From Eleginops maclovinus (lineage: Eukaryota > Chordata > Actinopteri > Perciformes > Eleginopidae), in assembly GCF_036324505.1 (NCBI RefSeq), contig NC_086356.1:18018028-18082027 (forward strand): a stretch of 64,000 bases of DNA. The letters are read 5' to 3'. Within the stretch, counting starts at the first letter, position 1. The number at the start of each line of letters is the position of its first letter. Positions 1 to 32,639 of this stretch are shown here, in pieces. The notes under the pieces were generated by a model that searched no databases, had not been told where the DNA came from, and saw only the letters and a program-made list of their open reading frames with translations. The translations under genes were made by a program, and so were the position numbers.

Positions 1-47
1 TGTTAGCAATGCATACCCACACACAAATACACATGCACGTACGCATG

Positions 48-866
<819 letters not shown>

Positions 867-1480
867 TCACAGCAGTTTGTCATTTTCACTCTGAAACTTG
901 TGGGCAGCCATTTTCAGTTCTCTTAAGAGATGGTTGATTGAGTTCAAGTCCAGGCTGTGGTTAGGCCCCTCAAGGACATTAACAGAGTTGTTCCTAAGCC
1001 ACACCTGAGCCCTCTTGGCTGTGTGCCATGTGTTGTTGCTGAAAGCACACCCACAGCATAATTCTACCTCCAATGCAGCAGTACTTGCGTTCCTGCAAAC
1101 ATGACTCCTAAAATTGATGCCAAACGGCTTAATCTTGATTTCATCAGACAAGAAAATCTTAGATTTCTGACTGGAGGTACTGCTCTTTTAGCAACCCTTC
1201 ATATGTCATTTACTTCCCCTACATACATATCTCAACACAACCTGTCTCTGTGCTCTGCAGCCAGGTTCTATCACCCCATGTTCAGTTCTTAGTCTGATCT
1301 GCACAGGAGCTTCCTTATACAACAGGTGTGTGCCTTTCGCAATGAGCTGAATTGACCACAGGTGGAGTCCAATCAATGTGCAGGAACATCTCAAAGGTAA
1401 TCAAGAGCAATGAGAGGCACCCGAGCTCAGTTTCAAGTGGCATGAAAAAAAAAGGGTCTGAATGCTTATCAATGACATAC
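867..1480 (-). mobile_element. decayed, internally deleted Tc1/mariner-like transposon
   Basis: The minus strand, 867-1151, reads MSDEIKIKPFGINFRSHV and then, after a deletion, HTAKRAQVWLRNNSVNVLEG followed by a degenerate SPDLNPIE-like block and LLRELKMAAHKF. These match the first-aspartate block, the PKHTAK block and the NPIE...LWRELK block of Tc1 transposases. The second aspartate and the glutamate block are damaged. The flank at 1320-1480, with the CACAGGTGGAGTCCAATCAA and GGGTCTGAATGCTTATCA motifs, resembles a repeat common in fish genomes. Whether it is the same element is uncertain, and no intact terminal repeats were found. Confidence 0.7.
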
Positions 1481-3246
1481 AGATAGCTTTTTTTTAATGA
1501 ACTTTGACTTAAACATAGATAAATGTGGCAAAAATGTAGTAAATGTAATAAGTCTCGGTTGAAAATGTTCGACTTTATACACTTCTTTCTCCTTAATGGA
1601 CAAAATAACTTAAAAGAAGTAGACCTCAGTAAAGATTGTCAACATTAACTTGCATTAACAAATCTCTTTTTGAATTCAAATGAATTTGCCTCGCAGATTA
1701 AAAGATTAAAAAAAACATATTGATAAAAATGGTCATACCGAAAGTATCTGCTAAATATTCACTGTGAATATATGTTACATATTTCCCTACAAACAGCTCC
1801 TGGCAGCTATAGCACAGTTAGCATTTTCATGGCTTTAGAGAATGTAAAGCAGCAGGTGAAGATTGAGGTCCTGATTAAATCTGCTTTTAATCTAAGTGTT
1901 TGTACTGGGAATTACCTTCAAATAAAACAACTGGTATAAAGACATCTCTTTCACAATGTAAGTGTATATTGCAGGAAACACGGTTTGTAATCTCATTTTG
2001 TCTGCAGAACGAAAAATCTGTTTCTCTTAGTGTGGTGTCTATATGTAGTACACACAGATGAACAGTATAAGTATGCATGCACGACCCTTGTGATAACAGT
2101 GCATTAAAAAAATGCAAATCAAGGCGACATTTAGCAGCGTAGCAGGTGCTGAATTGCTGACATGACACGTTCCAAAAAAAAAAACACTTCACTGAGAATT
2201 GCAAACAGGACAACTGAGTTCTTTTTACTTTGCCTTTTTAGTGCAATGTAATTAAAATGAATTGTCTTTATTGCTGTTGTTTTTCTCCCCCAGTCCTATT
2301 TTTTTATGGTCGTATTGATTTATTATCGGCTGTTATTCCAACCCACACAGGGCTTGTAATGGTTTTATCTTGGAGATTGCTCCCAGCTACAAGGAAAATG
2401 TGAGGCCAAGTCATCAATTGTTTTTTTTTTTTATCCTGCGGTTGTGATGAACCTGAATGGAAAGTCTCGTAATGGCACAGTAAAAGAAACTGTTTGAGAC
2501 ACTGTTGGTGTGTGTCACCCTGCATTAAATTTCAAAGGCCTCACAGTAATTGCCTGAGTGCGGGGCAGGTCCTGGGCTGTGGAAATGTTAATACTGCTAA
2601 ATAAAAGCCTATTTGGTGGATTGCAGAATGTAAGGAGAAAAACTAAACCCAGGGTGTCTCTACAATGAAATAAAAATGCAACCTGTTGTACTAATCTAAA
2701 CTAAAAGAAAGGTTATAGTTTTAATATTGCAGTAGCATCAATGACTCTCAAATTCCCGAGTGAGTCTGACCTTCTCAAGTGAAGTACTTGACACCAACAT
2801 CTAAATGCAGGTTGTGATGTGAAGTGATTACAGCTAAATCTTTAAATAAACTATTCAAGGCACAGAGAGCTGTTTCAAAATCTGAATTTCCATGAATTAA
2901 ATTGACTCAATATGAAAGAAAAAAAAAAGTAGCAAAAAGCTTTTACAGAGTTTTCTGGAATACATAGATGGGAGACTTTATATTCAAACAGGTCACACAC
3001 CTGAATTTGATTGGATTGTCATCAGCTGATGAATTAGCCACTGCAGGTGATGCCAATTGATTAACTAATGCAAACACAACTGGAAAGCTGTGATTCAACA
3101 AGTCGTTGATATGTTGTCAATCTAATATCCTCTTAAATGAATTTTGTCATCAATGTTTGCCTTGCTGTTTTGGTGTATGTTTACCTCTTCCCAAATAAGT
3201 TGACATAGATTTGTTGCAAAGTCTTTCAAAAAATAAGCACAAAGGC
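1481..3246. other. non-coding interval, nothing recognised
   Basis: AT-rich sequence without a convincing coding frame, splice-bounded exon or transposon end. Confidence 0.7.
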
Positions 3247-3254
3247 AGCTGCAC
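3247..3254. repeat. left target-site duplication of the hAT-like element
   Basis: AGCTGCAC, identical to 4223-4230. Confidence 0.8.
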
Positions 3255-4222
3255 CAGGCCGGGTGTCAAGGGTGGGCCCCGTGGGGCCAGGCCCGCCCAT
3301 TCAGGATTGAGGCCCGCCCAGGAGAAATCTGAATTGTTACAGTTTTATTAGACCCACCAGGAACGTGCAGCGATAGCAAAATGTAATTTATAATGTGTTT
3401 TTTTTTGCGCACATGTAACCCATTTCGGAAAGGGTTAACAACACAAAAGTTCCAAGCCAATCGTTCCACAGAGTTTCCAACCCAAAGCGTGTTAGCCAAT
3501 CAGAATGGAGATCCTGCATTACAGAGGCAGGCTTTACTGCAAACAGCAAAAAGGAAAAGTCAATCATCCAATCCATCAAACACCACCAAACGAGTCAACA
3601 GCAAAAAAAGTTCTTTGGCATTGGCAGAGGAGATTTGTCACATTTTTCATACTCAGCTCTGCTGCTCCTCCCACAAATGCATGTTGTTCACAAATGTGGC
3701 ACCATTTGAAAGGTAAGAAAACAGGCTTTCCAACCGTATAAGATATATTGCCAAGAAGCATTTTTACAACAAAGAAATAATCTACCAAACACAAATGTCC
3801 TTGCTTTTTGTGTTAAGTATATTTACCTAAGTTGTTTACGTCCCTGAATATGTTCGTTGACACCTCTTGGTCCTCCTATTTGCTACATTATGTCTGTTAA
3901 TGGGGAAAGGTAGGTTTTAGTTAGGGGTAGCTAAACCAGTTCAACCACACACACCAAACACACTCAGAGGGAGTGATGTATGGTGAAACGGAAAATAAAT
4001 GGATTAATCACGTCAAATGGATTATGGTTGTGGATTATTTTGTGCGTTAAAATCATACCCCTGTAAATGGCTCAAGAAAGTTTTAAGTCAATACTTGTGC
4101 GTGAGAGTCCATTGGTCAGCTCTGAGGGGGGGGGGGCACTGTAAACAAATATTATTTTTACATTTGGCCCGTCCTGGTAAACCAAATGCCCGCCCACAGA
4201 TGTATGTCTGCTGCCGGCTCTG
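3255..4222. mobile_element. non-autonomous hAT-like element with 8-bp target duplication
   Basis: The 968-bp segment begins CAGGCCGGG and ends CCGGCTCTG, whose reverse complement is CAGAGCCGG. It is flanked on both sides by the identical octamer AGCTGCAC. Short CAG-type inverted ends plus an 8-bp duplication are diagnostic of hAT transposition. Both subterminal regions carry GGCCCGCCC-like and GCCCGCCCA motifs in opposite orientation. No hAT transposase is present, so it needed help in trans. A Tc1-like terminal fragment is nested at about 3558-3819. Confidence 0.8.
3558..3819 (+). mobile_element. terminal fragment of a Tc1-like element nested in the hAT-like element
   Basis: About 260 bp closely match the reverse complement of 60999-61283, an arm of the Tc1-like element near the other end of the window. 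The outer end, CCTTGCTTTTTGTGTTAAG plus two bases, is followed by TA (3820-3821), as expected for a Tc1 terminus. The other end of the element is missing. Confidence 0.75.
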
Positions 4223-4230
4223 AGCTGCAC
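4223..4230. repeat. right target-site duplication of the hAT-like element
   Basis: AGCTGCAC, identical to 3247-3254. Confidence 0.8.
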
Positions 4231-7123
4231 AAGTCATGTACACTGGATTTTCAAATAACAGTTTGTCAGCTGCTTTAATGCCCGCGTGTCAAACTTCTCA
4301 AGGATACGTAAGCCAACCTTCAAATGTACAAAGAGGCCCTAGACACCTGAGAGTCAGTCTCAAAGGAAATTATATAAGAGGGTGTCAGGAAAAGTCTACA
4401 ATCATGACAACACACCATCACTTTTTCTGCAGCAGTACAACTTCTGAACTGCAGTGCTATGCAACATTTCTGCAACCCTCCTGTTGGCACATACGCGCTA
4501 AGCTTTCTATCACTGATAAGTGGTTTTGTCCTTGGGGGAACGATGGACCATACAGCTGGCCAAAGCAAGGTCAAACTCTCACTGTGTCCATCCTATTCTC
4601 CCAGAAGTGCTGCTGCAGTGGTCCTGGCTTTTAGAGGGCACGTGTGCATGAGATAATAATGCTAGTGCACCATGTCTGGAGTAAACAAGACATTGGTACA
4701 GAAATGAAAAAAAGAGATGCAATGTTCAAAATGATGAAATGAGCTGCAACTGTCAGGCTCACAAGCGTATGCGTGTGACGGTGGTGTGGGGGACTGGGAC
4801 TAGAACGAGTGCTGCTATGTCTCTTGATGCGCCAATCACCGCTTTAAGATGCAAATATATTCAACTCCTGACTGACAGCTCCTCATGCCATACGCTGTGA
4901 GACCTTCCGCCGAACATGTTTCTCTCTGTGTGCTTTTTTTTTCTGCCTGTCTGTCTCCCACATCCTATCTCTTTCTGGGGAGCAAAGCAGCCTGTGTTGG
5001 CCAAGCACTCTGAGTGAAAATAGAAGCAATCATTTATTCATCGATTGAAACATCAGAAGACTAAGAGGCAGTGGGGGAGTGGGAGCAACAAAGAGCGGGA
5101 AAGATAGACTGGCTGGAGGATAAGCGAGGGGAAAAAAGGGCTTGGGCTGGGGTGAGGGAAATTGAGTTAAGATCAAAGGAGAGAAAATTGTTGAGTGAAC
5201 AAAAAGAGGACAATTTTGCCTTAATAAGAAGACATCACAACCTACAAAAGAAATGTCAAGTGAGGCAAATACACAAAGGGTTTTTTAAAGTCATAATACT
5301 TTCAGATGATGACATAAATGCCGTGCAATTTCAAAGACATGTTTAGCAACTGATGAATTGTTTTTTTTGATGAAGGCCTGAGGGCCGAGACGTCATCTGA
5401 ATATGAATCAATACTGTGCGCTACGTTTTTCTTTTTAGCAACCAATAAAAGCTTAAAATATTTCATACTTATTGTTTGTCAAGGGGAAGGAACTCAATGG
5501 GATGCTAACTCCATGTATTCAGACGTAGAAAATCAGCCCTTTGCCACAACAAAGCTCAAGGATGCTAACGTTAGCCACTTTAAGCTAATGGTCTTAAAAG
5601 ACCAAGCAAGGCTGTAGCATCAAAACCCCTACGTTTAGTGAACTGAAAACAGTTGACATGATATTTTTTATGAATTGTTTCTCATCTGTAAGGAAGGATT
5701 TGTTTTTTCTTTATAAAAAGGGTTAGGATTAGTGCATATGTGACAGTCTGTCAATGCTAAGTAGGGCTAGGGCTAGGGTTAGGGTTAATCTTTTCCACCA
5801 ATTCTACAAAAGAACATCATCTTTCTGCAATCTTAATGACGGATGCAACAAAAGGCAGGAAATAAGAGCCTTAGTTTAGATGCTAAAGTCCATACGCATA
5901 GCCTGCAGTGTGCACATGGCAGCTTTTTTTTAGGCAACAATCCGAGCAGCAGATTTCTCTGTTTTATTGACACGAATCATTAACTATCTCATCTCAGATA
6001 CAACATATGTCCAGCAAAGCGCAAAAAGAGTGAAAGCTTTTGTCCTCTGCAAGGCTATACATTAAAACAGCATTATCCTTCACTAGCAGTGGGGGGAAAC
6101 ATGACATGAGACAGGATTATCCTCTATAAATAAAAAGAACTCTCCCTACTACAGGCGCATGAAGTGAATTGAAGATAGGAGGACCAGGTTTCCAGGATAC
6201 AATACTCGATACATTCTGTTTTGTTTTTTTTTACTTCTGAGATGTGAGCTAGATAGATTCATCCCACGCAGTCCAAATAAACAAATACATAGACGCAAAA
6301 TCAGTGCCAACAGTTACAGTGATACAAGAACATTTTAAACGGAAAATAATTGCAAAGAAATAGAAAATAAACAAAACAACAAAGATATATAAAGAAGCAG
6401 GAGAAAAGTAAAGATCTTAGCAAATCCTCAAATCCCAAAGGTATTCCACCTTGTTCCCCCTCCCATCCCTCCCATTTTTTTTTGTATCATACAGCAAAAG
6501 ACATTCAGAAGAGCAGACCGGAGTGATAGAAAACACTCATGCAAAGAAAGCCTTTTTCACACATAGTCACTAACACAAGAAATTCATCTCAAACAACAGC
6601 GCCGTCAACAGTCAGTGCCTTCAGGTCTTTTAGAAGATGTTGTTATTGTTGTTTGCTGTTTCTCTACAGACTTTTGATTTGCTACTGTACTTGATAAAAA
6701 CGATATGACAGAGCGTACCCATTAGGCCATCAGGTCTTCTGACTAGACTGACCTCCCACTTTTCTGTCTGTCCATGGGACCCGGGGGTCCAACAGTTTAT
6801 TAACAGCAGTGTTCGGTTCTGGACCCCCGTTGACCAAAATAAAGTTCAGCTGGGAGGATTTCTACAGAAGAACCGGAGCCACAGGAATGAGCTTAGGTTG
6901 ATACTCCAAAATATAAAAAAAAAGGCGTGATGATATTTTTTTTTTGGCATCTGTTCTTATTCTTTTACATCTGATATAATAATCTACTTTTACAATCATT
7001 TTCTATGCAGCAAACAATTAAAGAGTTTCATTCCAAAAGAAAATACCTCTAAGAAAATGATATAAAATAAAGTCTACTATGTTTTAAGTTATATTAAGAC
7101 TTTTATATACAAAACAGTCCTGT
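4231..7123. other. interval downstream of olfm1
   Basis: No gene was recognised. A telomere-like run (TAGGGCTAGGGTTAGGG type) lies at 5762-5788. The part nearest olfm1 may be distal 3' UTR if one of the farther poly(A) signals is used. Confidence 0.6.
5762..5788. repeat. short telomere-like TTAGGG-type run
   Basis: About four units alternating TAGGGC and TAGGGT. Similar short runs lie at 10094-10116 and 14800-14826. Confidence 0.7.
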
Positions 7124-7408
7124 TTTATTAACAATCACCTAGGAATCGGGGATCTGAACGATAAAGCATTTATTTTTTGTAACACATTTTGGAATGAAAC
7201 ACTTTAATTTTACTTTTATTTTCAGTCTCATTATGCACATTCAATCCATGTTGCATTCACTGTTGATGCACTCTCTCAGTAAAAGTTATTTTATATTATA
7301 AATAGAATGGTCTCGCCATAGTCTTTTTCTTTCGCAGATATATTTTGTATATACGGAGATCTCTACACAGACAATATGTATTTATGTATGTAATCCATTT
7401 TTCCACAG
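7124..7408 (-). other. olfm1: candidate olfm1 3' UTR with clustered poly(A) signals
   Basis: Read on the minus strand, AATAAA hexamers lie at 7215-7220, 7169-7174 and 7124-7129, within 290 nt of the stop codon. Further AATAAA motifs occur near 6798 and 5963-5968, so longer UTR forms are possible. Only the motifs are seen; cleavage sites are inferred. Confidence 0.45.
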
Positions 7409-25913
<18,505 letters not shown>

Positions 25914-26330
25914 CTCTTGCCTCCGGTGTGTGTGGACCAGCGGTCTCACATGCAGATCGAGTCCCTTCGCGTCCCCCCGAACAGCAGTCCTGTCCTCCCG
26001 TTGCAAATCGCTCAATTCTCTCTTTTTCTCCTACAAGTATTTTATCCCTCAGCAACCCAGGAGCAGAAAGCGACAGATGTGTTTCACGGAATCGTCTCTG
26101 TGCATATTCATTTCATATCGGGAGCCTGTCTATCCGTGCCTCTCCCCTGCGCTCTTCTTCGTGGCTGCACTTATTTATCGCTGCGACGGACTGTGCTGAA
26201 CATCGGGATGAAGACGCGCAAACACTGTGCTATACACTGCTGTGAACCTTCACTCTGATATTGCCAAAAGTTTACCTCCCCGCCTCAAGCTGCCGTATAA
26301 TCTCTCGATGAAAAAATGAGAGTGACGGCG
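25914..26330 (-). promoter_or_regulatory. probable 5' UTR / promoter region of the olfm1 A transcript
   Basis: The stretch upstream of exon 1A has more CpG dinucleotides and GC than flanking DNA. No clear TATA box or start site was identified. It is assigned from position and composition only. Confidence 0.4.
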
Positions 26331-29300
26331 CTGTACATGGAGCTGAAAGCGGAAGTTGCATCGCCAAGAGAGGGAGATTTAAATTGGCAAGCAGACAGGA
26401 GGGGACATGCATTTCCAAGGTGAACTGCTGTTGGTGTATCATACAAATGTGCCTCATTAAAATTACTTATTTATTTGACTTTATTAACAACAACTAATTG
26501 AAAAAAACAGTTGATACAAAACTAAAAAAGATAACAGCATGATAGACCCTACATCCTAATTGGCTCATGCACAAAGTACTTTATGATGCCATATCTATTC
26601 CTTTCAGAATTCGCTAGAATAGACAGCTCCCTTTTCATGCATTATTTAATCTTCTGCAGTAGCATCTTGCAACAATGCAAAATCCTTTTTTGTGGTTAGA
26701 TTTTTTTTTTTCTCGACGGCTTTGAGAAAGAAAAATCGAAAAATGACAATAACAAAATCGTCAGTAGTAGAAGAAGCCTACAAGTTATTTTACAAAAAAG
26801 TGATACAAAACTATGAAAACACTCATTTTCAGGGGAAAGTCTAACTTTAATATTTGTAAGTATAGATAATAATTTGTTCTTGTTCATATCATCCTGTTGT
26901 ACATTTATATTGAATACAAATACAATGTAGTACAAAGTACTATATTCTTATCTGAAATGTAGGCAAATAGAGTATAAAGAATGAAATGAAAATAATTAAG
27001 TGTACTCAAACTGAGTGTCCTCGAATGTGTAACTCTCCACCAATGAAAATCAAGCACTAGAGAAAGGCCCTGGATGAAAGTTAATAGGATGATGATTTTA
27101 ATTATTTGCCTGATTAGACCTCGTCAGGACTGTGTGGGCTTGTAGATAATTTTATTGACACCCCCCTGACCCTCCTGGTAATAATGTTGCACTTGTAAAA
27201 GCAGGATGGATTGGATTTTATCCTTCTTATTGGAGTCCTGTGACCTCATGTAATTCCCATTATAGCTCACCTTCCACAACTTCAACGTGACCCATGTGGC
27301 CAAGGAAAACAACGTTCTAATTTCTTGTCCTTTCATACATACATATTTTATGGGTGTGTGTGTCAGGTATTGAAGAATGCTACCTAGATACGTATGCGCT
27401 CTCTAAGGGCACTACAGTATCATTAATAATGTCAACAACAGGCTCTTAATTGGGTGGTCATGTGGTTTTGAGGCTGCTCTTCTCCTGCCTGCCTGTGACT
27501 GTCTGAACCACATTATATGCTAACAGCTCAGTGGCCTGTGGGCAGATTCCCAGATAAAATAAATTCTCTTTTGGTGACAACAAGATGCATAAATAGGCTT
27601 GGTAATGCAACCAGGGGGATTTCATATTTGTATTCTCTCATTTGTACTCTCATGTGTTTAAGCAGATTTTGGCTCGACTAAACAGAGGAATACAAGGTCA
27701 GACTGCAAAAAGGTTTAGGGGCTGACAGTAAGATAATGGTTTTCAGAATAGAAGGTCAAAGTACTCGTCTCCCAAGCTGATGTTCATGAGGCAGGTGCAT
27801 GAAAACACAAACGCATGTGTGTTTGTGTGCTGCTAGCATTAGTGACAGCTATGAAGATCTGCTTATGGGGCCGTGGAAAGAGAACTGTGTGCAACTAAAG
27901 TGCAATGCTACCGACACAAAGAGGAACATTTGTTTGTCGGCAGGAGCCCTTCCCTGCGCAGCGGTACACAGCCCACACACTGGACAGCAGGAGACACCTC
28001 TCACTGGCACCAGGGCCAATATTAAAGTTTTCTGCTGAAGCATGAAGCCACTAAGCACAGTGGACTCTTTGATCATGCTTGAAGAGCTGTTCTGTTATTA
28101 AGAGTTGCCAAAGCAAAGGCCTTGTGCATGTGTTTGTTTGTCTTTGGATGTTTAGTGCGTTTGAAAGAAGTCACCGAGCTCCTGTTAGATTAATTAATAC
28201 ATCATAGATTCTGTCATATTTTTAACTTGAAGGTTGTGCAATAACAATAATCCAAATAGGGTGAGAGGTTTGATTATTCCGTGCACGCCATCTCCTCACT
28301 TTTTAGTCTACTGATACTAGCAGACAAGGGATTGTGATGTGAACAATCAGAAATATGAAATGATGGAGAACCACTGAGATTTGTAGCAATTCAGTGAGAA
28401 GATGCTGTTCAAACAGAGCAGCTCCAAACGGGATGTTGATTTAAGTTGGCAGTTAGAAGGGATATTTCTTCTCAAGATTTATTTCCTTCCCGTTGAGCTA
28501 ATATGTAAATGACTGGATTTAGTAGTTCCTTGTTTGCATGCAGATGTATGTAAACTGCCTTCATTGCAGGTACATCAGAGGGGAAGTCACTCTGAGCGAA
28601 ATGCATGTGCTGCCTTAACGCTCTGCAAAGTTGCATTGAATTTGTGAGGTGACTGAGACTAATTAAACACCCCGATACACATTCTCATTTGAGAGAGGCC
28701 CAGTCTTTTCACAATTTCTCCTTTTTGCACGGCATATGAGTGTGCATGAAAGAGAGAGGCAGTGAGAGACGCTGAAAGAAAGTGAGTAAAGCTCCACTTT
28801 AAATTTAGGTCCCAATAGAATTGGTGTCTTTCCTTTCAGGCACGCTGCCATTACTCCCCCCTTTCATCACTTTTGCTCCCTCTGCTCTCTGCAGGATTGA
28901 TGCTACAGATAGCTATCAAAGATATGTTCTACACGTCTCAGCATTGCAGGGTGTGTTTAGTGTGCTGCAGGCCTGGTTAGTATGGGTCCAGGACCTTGAC
29001 AAGTTCTGTGCTTGCAGGGAGAGCTCCATAAAAAGTATGAATTGACTTCTCCCTGCGTGTTGATCTTAAGGCAGTATTAATGAATTGGATAATCACTCTA
29101 TTGGCATTCAGCCTTCAGACCTTTGGAGGATAAAGCCTCAGTGCTGTACAGAGAATAAAAAAGAAAAGAGGCGAGGAAGAGGAAGGAAAAGAGGAGCTGA
29201 AATAAAAGAGTATCGAAGTAAGGGATACACGGATGAAAACATCCACATTTATATTTATTTATCTCAAGAATGACAAGTGTTTTAGATTTTTAGAAGAAAA

Positions 29301-31326
29301 CAGACAACTATCCCTTCTGAATAGAATGAATGCTGCTGCAATTACTGAGTTTCAGGTAGTTGTTATGGCATGACTGCTTTTTGGAAACTGGAGATATCCA
29401 AGGCCATTAGACAAAGATAAATATGCTGGCATAAAGCACATGAATCCTGGATTCCAGCTATTCAAAAAACATTGTATGATGAATCATTTTCACTCATTCA
29501 TCTCCATCAGATTCTGGACAGCTCTGAGTGAGCCTTTGACACTCGTTGTCGGTTGCCAGATCTTAAACATGGTTTCACATCTGGCTACTGCTGCAAAAAA
29601 CATTAGTTCAGATGAACCGAACATGATTGTGCAACAGCTGACAGATATTAAACCATGTTTATAGCATCAGGTGCACACAGTGAGGCAAACACCTTTCCCT
29701 GGTGCTCCCATATTGCAGCATTTTAATGTCACCAGACACACTGCTAGAGCAATTCAAGAGCAATTTCAATCGATGTCGGGATAGAGTCAAACACATTATT
29801 AAAGCCTCTCCAATCACCACATCCAAAAATCATTAAAGCTTTATGGGAGGTTAGGAATCAGTAATGAGATAAATTAGATCGTTAACATCGAATGTCCATG
29901 ACCTAACGTTGTACATCAAAGAATTGGAGGCTTTCCTTCGGGATGGTCTAATATGTCTCTAAATACAGATGCAGACTTTAACAGCAATCCCAGCCCAGTC
30001 ATAAGCTAAGACAACTTCATGTTAGCCAACTTTATGTTAGCCTGGTAGTGGTAGCCTTTTGTCATGTAATGATTATAATCTAGAGTTATAAAATATGAAC
30101 AATAAAGCATAAATCCTTTTATCATTCTGTAGTACACAAAATTCTTAGACTAACTTTTACTTTACTATTGAAATACAATCCTGGTCCTGCATGCCTTCTA
30201 CATGGATTCATGGACAGAGTGTTGATGTTTTGCATGGGACTTTAGCTTAGCTTTAACATCAGTCATTTATCATGATGTCGCCTCTGCTTGACTTGACTTA
30301 ATTTTGGTGTCGGATATATATTATAGGACTTTGAGGATTGTAAGTAAAACAAGCTGAGAGGACACAATATTGTTAGTCTCGGAGGTAACCACAATTACCT
30401 AGCTAGCTATCAAAATGCCAGTAATAGTTGTCATTTTAGTTAGCCAAATTGACAGTAGCATGTTGAAATGAATAGCCTACGTCCGTGAAATCAAGGATGC
30501 ACATTTTTCCGAAATGACCTAGAGTCTTGCATGTCCTTCAATCATTGTATACACTACATGCAAGCAGTGCAAGAACAGAACACTGCCAGTCAGTATCTTA
30601 ATTCGGACGGGTCAGTTTTTCCTCTCCTGTCCCCTGAATCCATCTGCTGTAGAGCTGTAGGTATTAAGGCAGATGATTGAGACATTAGGAGATCATCCTT
30701 CTGTAAGTGTAGGCTGCTGTGAGAATCTCTGAACCCACACAGTTTGCTATGGCAAACATAGGAAACTAAGGCCCCGGGCTGCAGAAGAACTACAGGCCAG
30801 CCCTCAGGCCTTGCCTTTGATTCACTAAGCACTTCGATTTGACTAATGGGAAGTTTACAACAACAGCACAAAACCCTACATCAACAAATATTAAGCATAC
30901 CACGCAATGGCTTCAGCCATAAACGCATATATTCCTGAAATCACATTCATGAATGCTCTTTTTCTTGTTTTGTACTTCCAGGCCGATAAACTGATGGTAT
31001 TGTCAAACATCTTTACAGCTGGGTGACTGTATGGGTTTCAATGTGTCTATATTAGCCTGTTTTCTTCCATTGTGTCTATTCATCTGCTTCCGCCCTCTAT
31101 TAAAACTAAGATTTGTGTATTCCCCCACCCCCCCCCCCCACTTCTCTTAATTATCCGTTCTATTTATTTCTTTACTCACTTCATCCAGTATTCTGTGCAG
31201 AGGTATTATCACCCACACTCAGACTGTGCAGTCCTCCTCTGTTTGTCTACCCCTGAGTAGGCTGCAGTGCTGTTTGTGCGTGTTGTTGCTTTGGGGCTCA
31301 AGTCAGCGACTGCTATTGCTCTGATT
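26331..31326. other. intergenic interval upstream of olfm1
   Basis: Five kilobases with no recognised gene, repeat end or splice-bounded exon. Open frames are short and lack protein-like composition. Confidence 0.65.
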
Positions 31327-31361
31327 TATGCTTGTGTAAGTGTGTGTCTGTGTTTGTGTGT

Positions 31362-31366
<5 letters not shown>

Positions 31367-31445
<79 letters not shown>
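31367..31445. repeat. (TG)n microsatellite
   Basis: A pure TG tract of about 79 bp, preceded from 31330 by imperfect TG repeats with TC interruptions. Confidence 0.98.
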
Positions 31446-31448
<3 letters not shown>

Positions 31449-32639
31449 GGTGAATGTGTTTTACTGGCATGCCACTGTTTGCAGCCCCTGGAGGGACCCC
31501 TTAGCCATAGAGATCCATGCATCATAGTGCATCAGCTATGTACAACATTGATGACCAGAGGTTATGTAGGTCAAACCAGAATGATGCAGCAGTCATGCAC
31601 AGAGGGACAGTGACAGACAATGGGAGAAAGGGAGAGACTGCACAAACTGAAGGCCATCAGGTCGGAACAGAATACAGCAACACCACAAACAAAAAAGAGT
31701 CTGAGCAAATGCAGCAGGAGACTGACGAGCAAAACAAGACAGGGGAGAGAATAAAAGTAGAGGAGAAGGACGTTGAGAACTCACAGTCGTTCTTGATGTT
31801 AGTATTTCTGTCATACGCTACCATCTTTTGTTTGCTCATCACATGCTGCATCTCTGCGTGGTTCTTGTGTTCATGTCAGAGCTAATTACAGGATGATGCT
31901 GCCAGTTGCCAGATCAGTAGTTAGAGGACGGAGCTGCGTCTCAGCAACGCGCTTTCCACCCTACTGGGTTGCCAGATTTGCGGATGTCTTAATTACGCTG
32001 TTAATGCTCGCAGCTATGCCTCACCTTCTGCGTCTCTCTAAATAATAATGTTGCGAGGCTGCAGATTTCTTCACTCTGTTTGCCTTGAAGGTCACAGCAG
32101 TATTATTTAACATTCATTGAAATGCTTGTTACTGTAGTTGTGCAGATTACAGTTGTTAATGTGTGTAATCAACAATATCTGTCATTGATTTTTGATTGTA
32201 CTCTGCAATCACTGTAAATGCCATTACCAGTTGTTTGGTGATTAAAGTGGCATCAATATATTAGGAATAATAATAGTTTAAATGATTGAATATTTGGGTG
32301 CTTTTAGTGACAAACTCACACATTTATATTCCTCATGAATATTTCACCTTCCTGTTTTTGGTTTTAAAGTTAGCTTAGATGCAGCAACTTTATATATTTA
32401 ACTCAAACTCACTGCTCTTATTTTAGTCACAGACTCTCTGATAAACTATGATATATGCCTGCTGTGTGTCTGCTGTGCCAACTATCTGCTGAATACGGTG
32501 GGAAATACTGCAGCTAAACACTCAATAATGTTCCTTAGGAGTGAGTTGGTGAAGAACATAACACATGATGTCTTAAGATCAAAATGACGTGTCGTTTGAA
32601 TGTGTATGTTTTGCGTTTTACTGCCCTAGATGTCGAAAC
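31446..32639. other. intergenic interval, nothing recognised
   Basis: The 122-codon open frame at 31517-31885 has no recognisable domain and is probably chance. Confidence 0.6.

Noticed and set aside
3393..3741. Two overlapping plus-strand open frames of 107 and 78 codons, the second similar to a frame at 61094-61321 (minus)
   Set aside because: The similarity is explained by a shared Tc1-like terminal arm, which is non-coding in the family.
5367..5456. GATGAAGGCCTGAGGGCCGA and a following AATAAAAG resembling the 3' tail of a retroelement
   Set aside because: The block looks familiar from vertebrate repeats, but no coding part or boundary could be found, so no feature was assigned.
25914..26015. 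Possible 34-residue N-terminal extension of exon 1A
   Set aside because: The open frame continues upstream, but its first codon is TTG and no in-frame ATG precedes the methionine at 25913.
31517..31885. 122-codon plus-strand open frame ending in a hydrophobic stretch
   Set aside because: The hydrophobic tail suggests a membrane segment, but there is no partner exon, family resemblance or start context.
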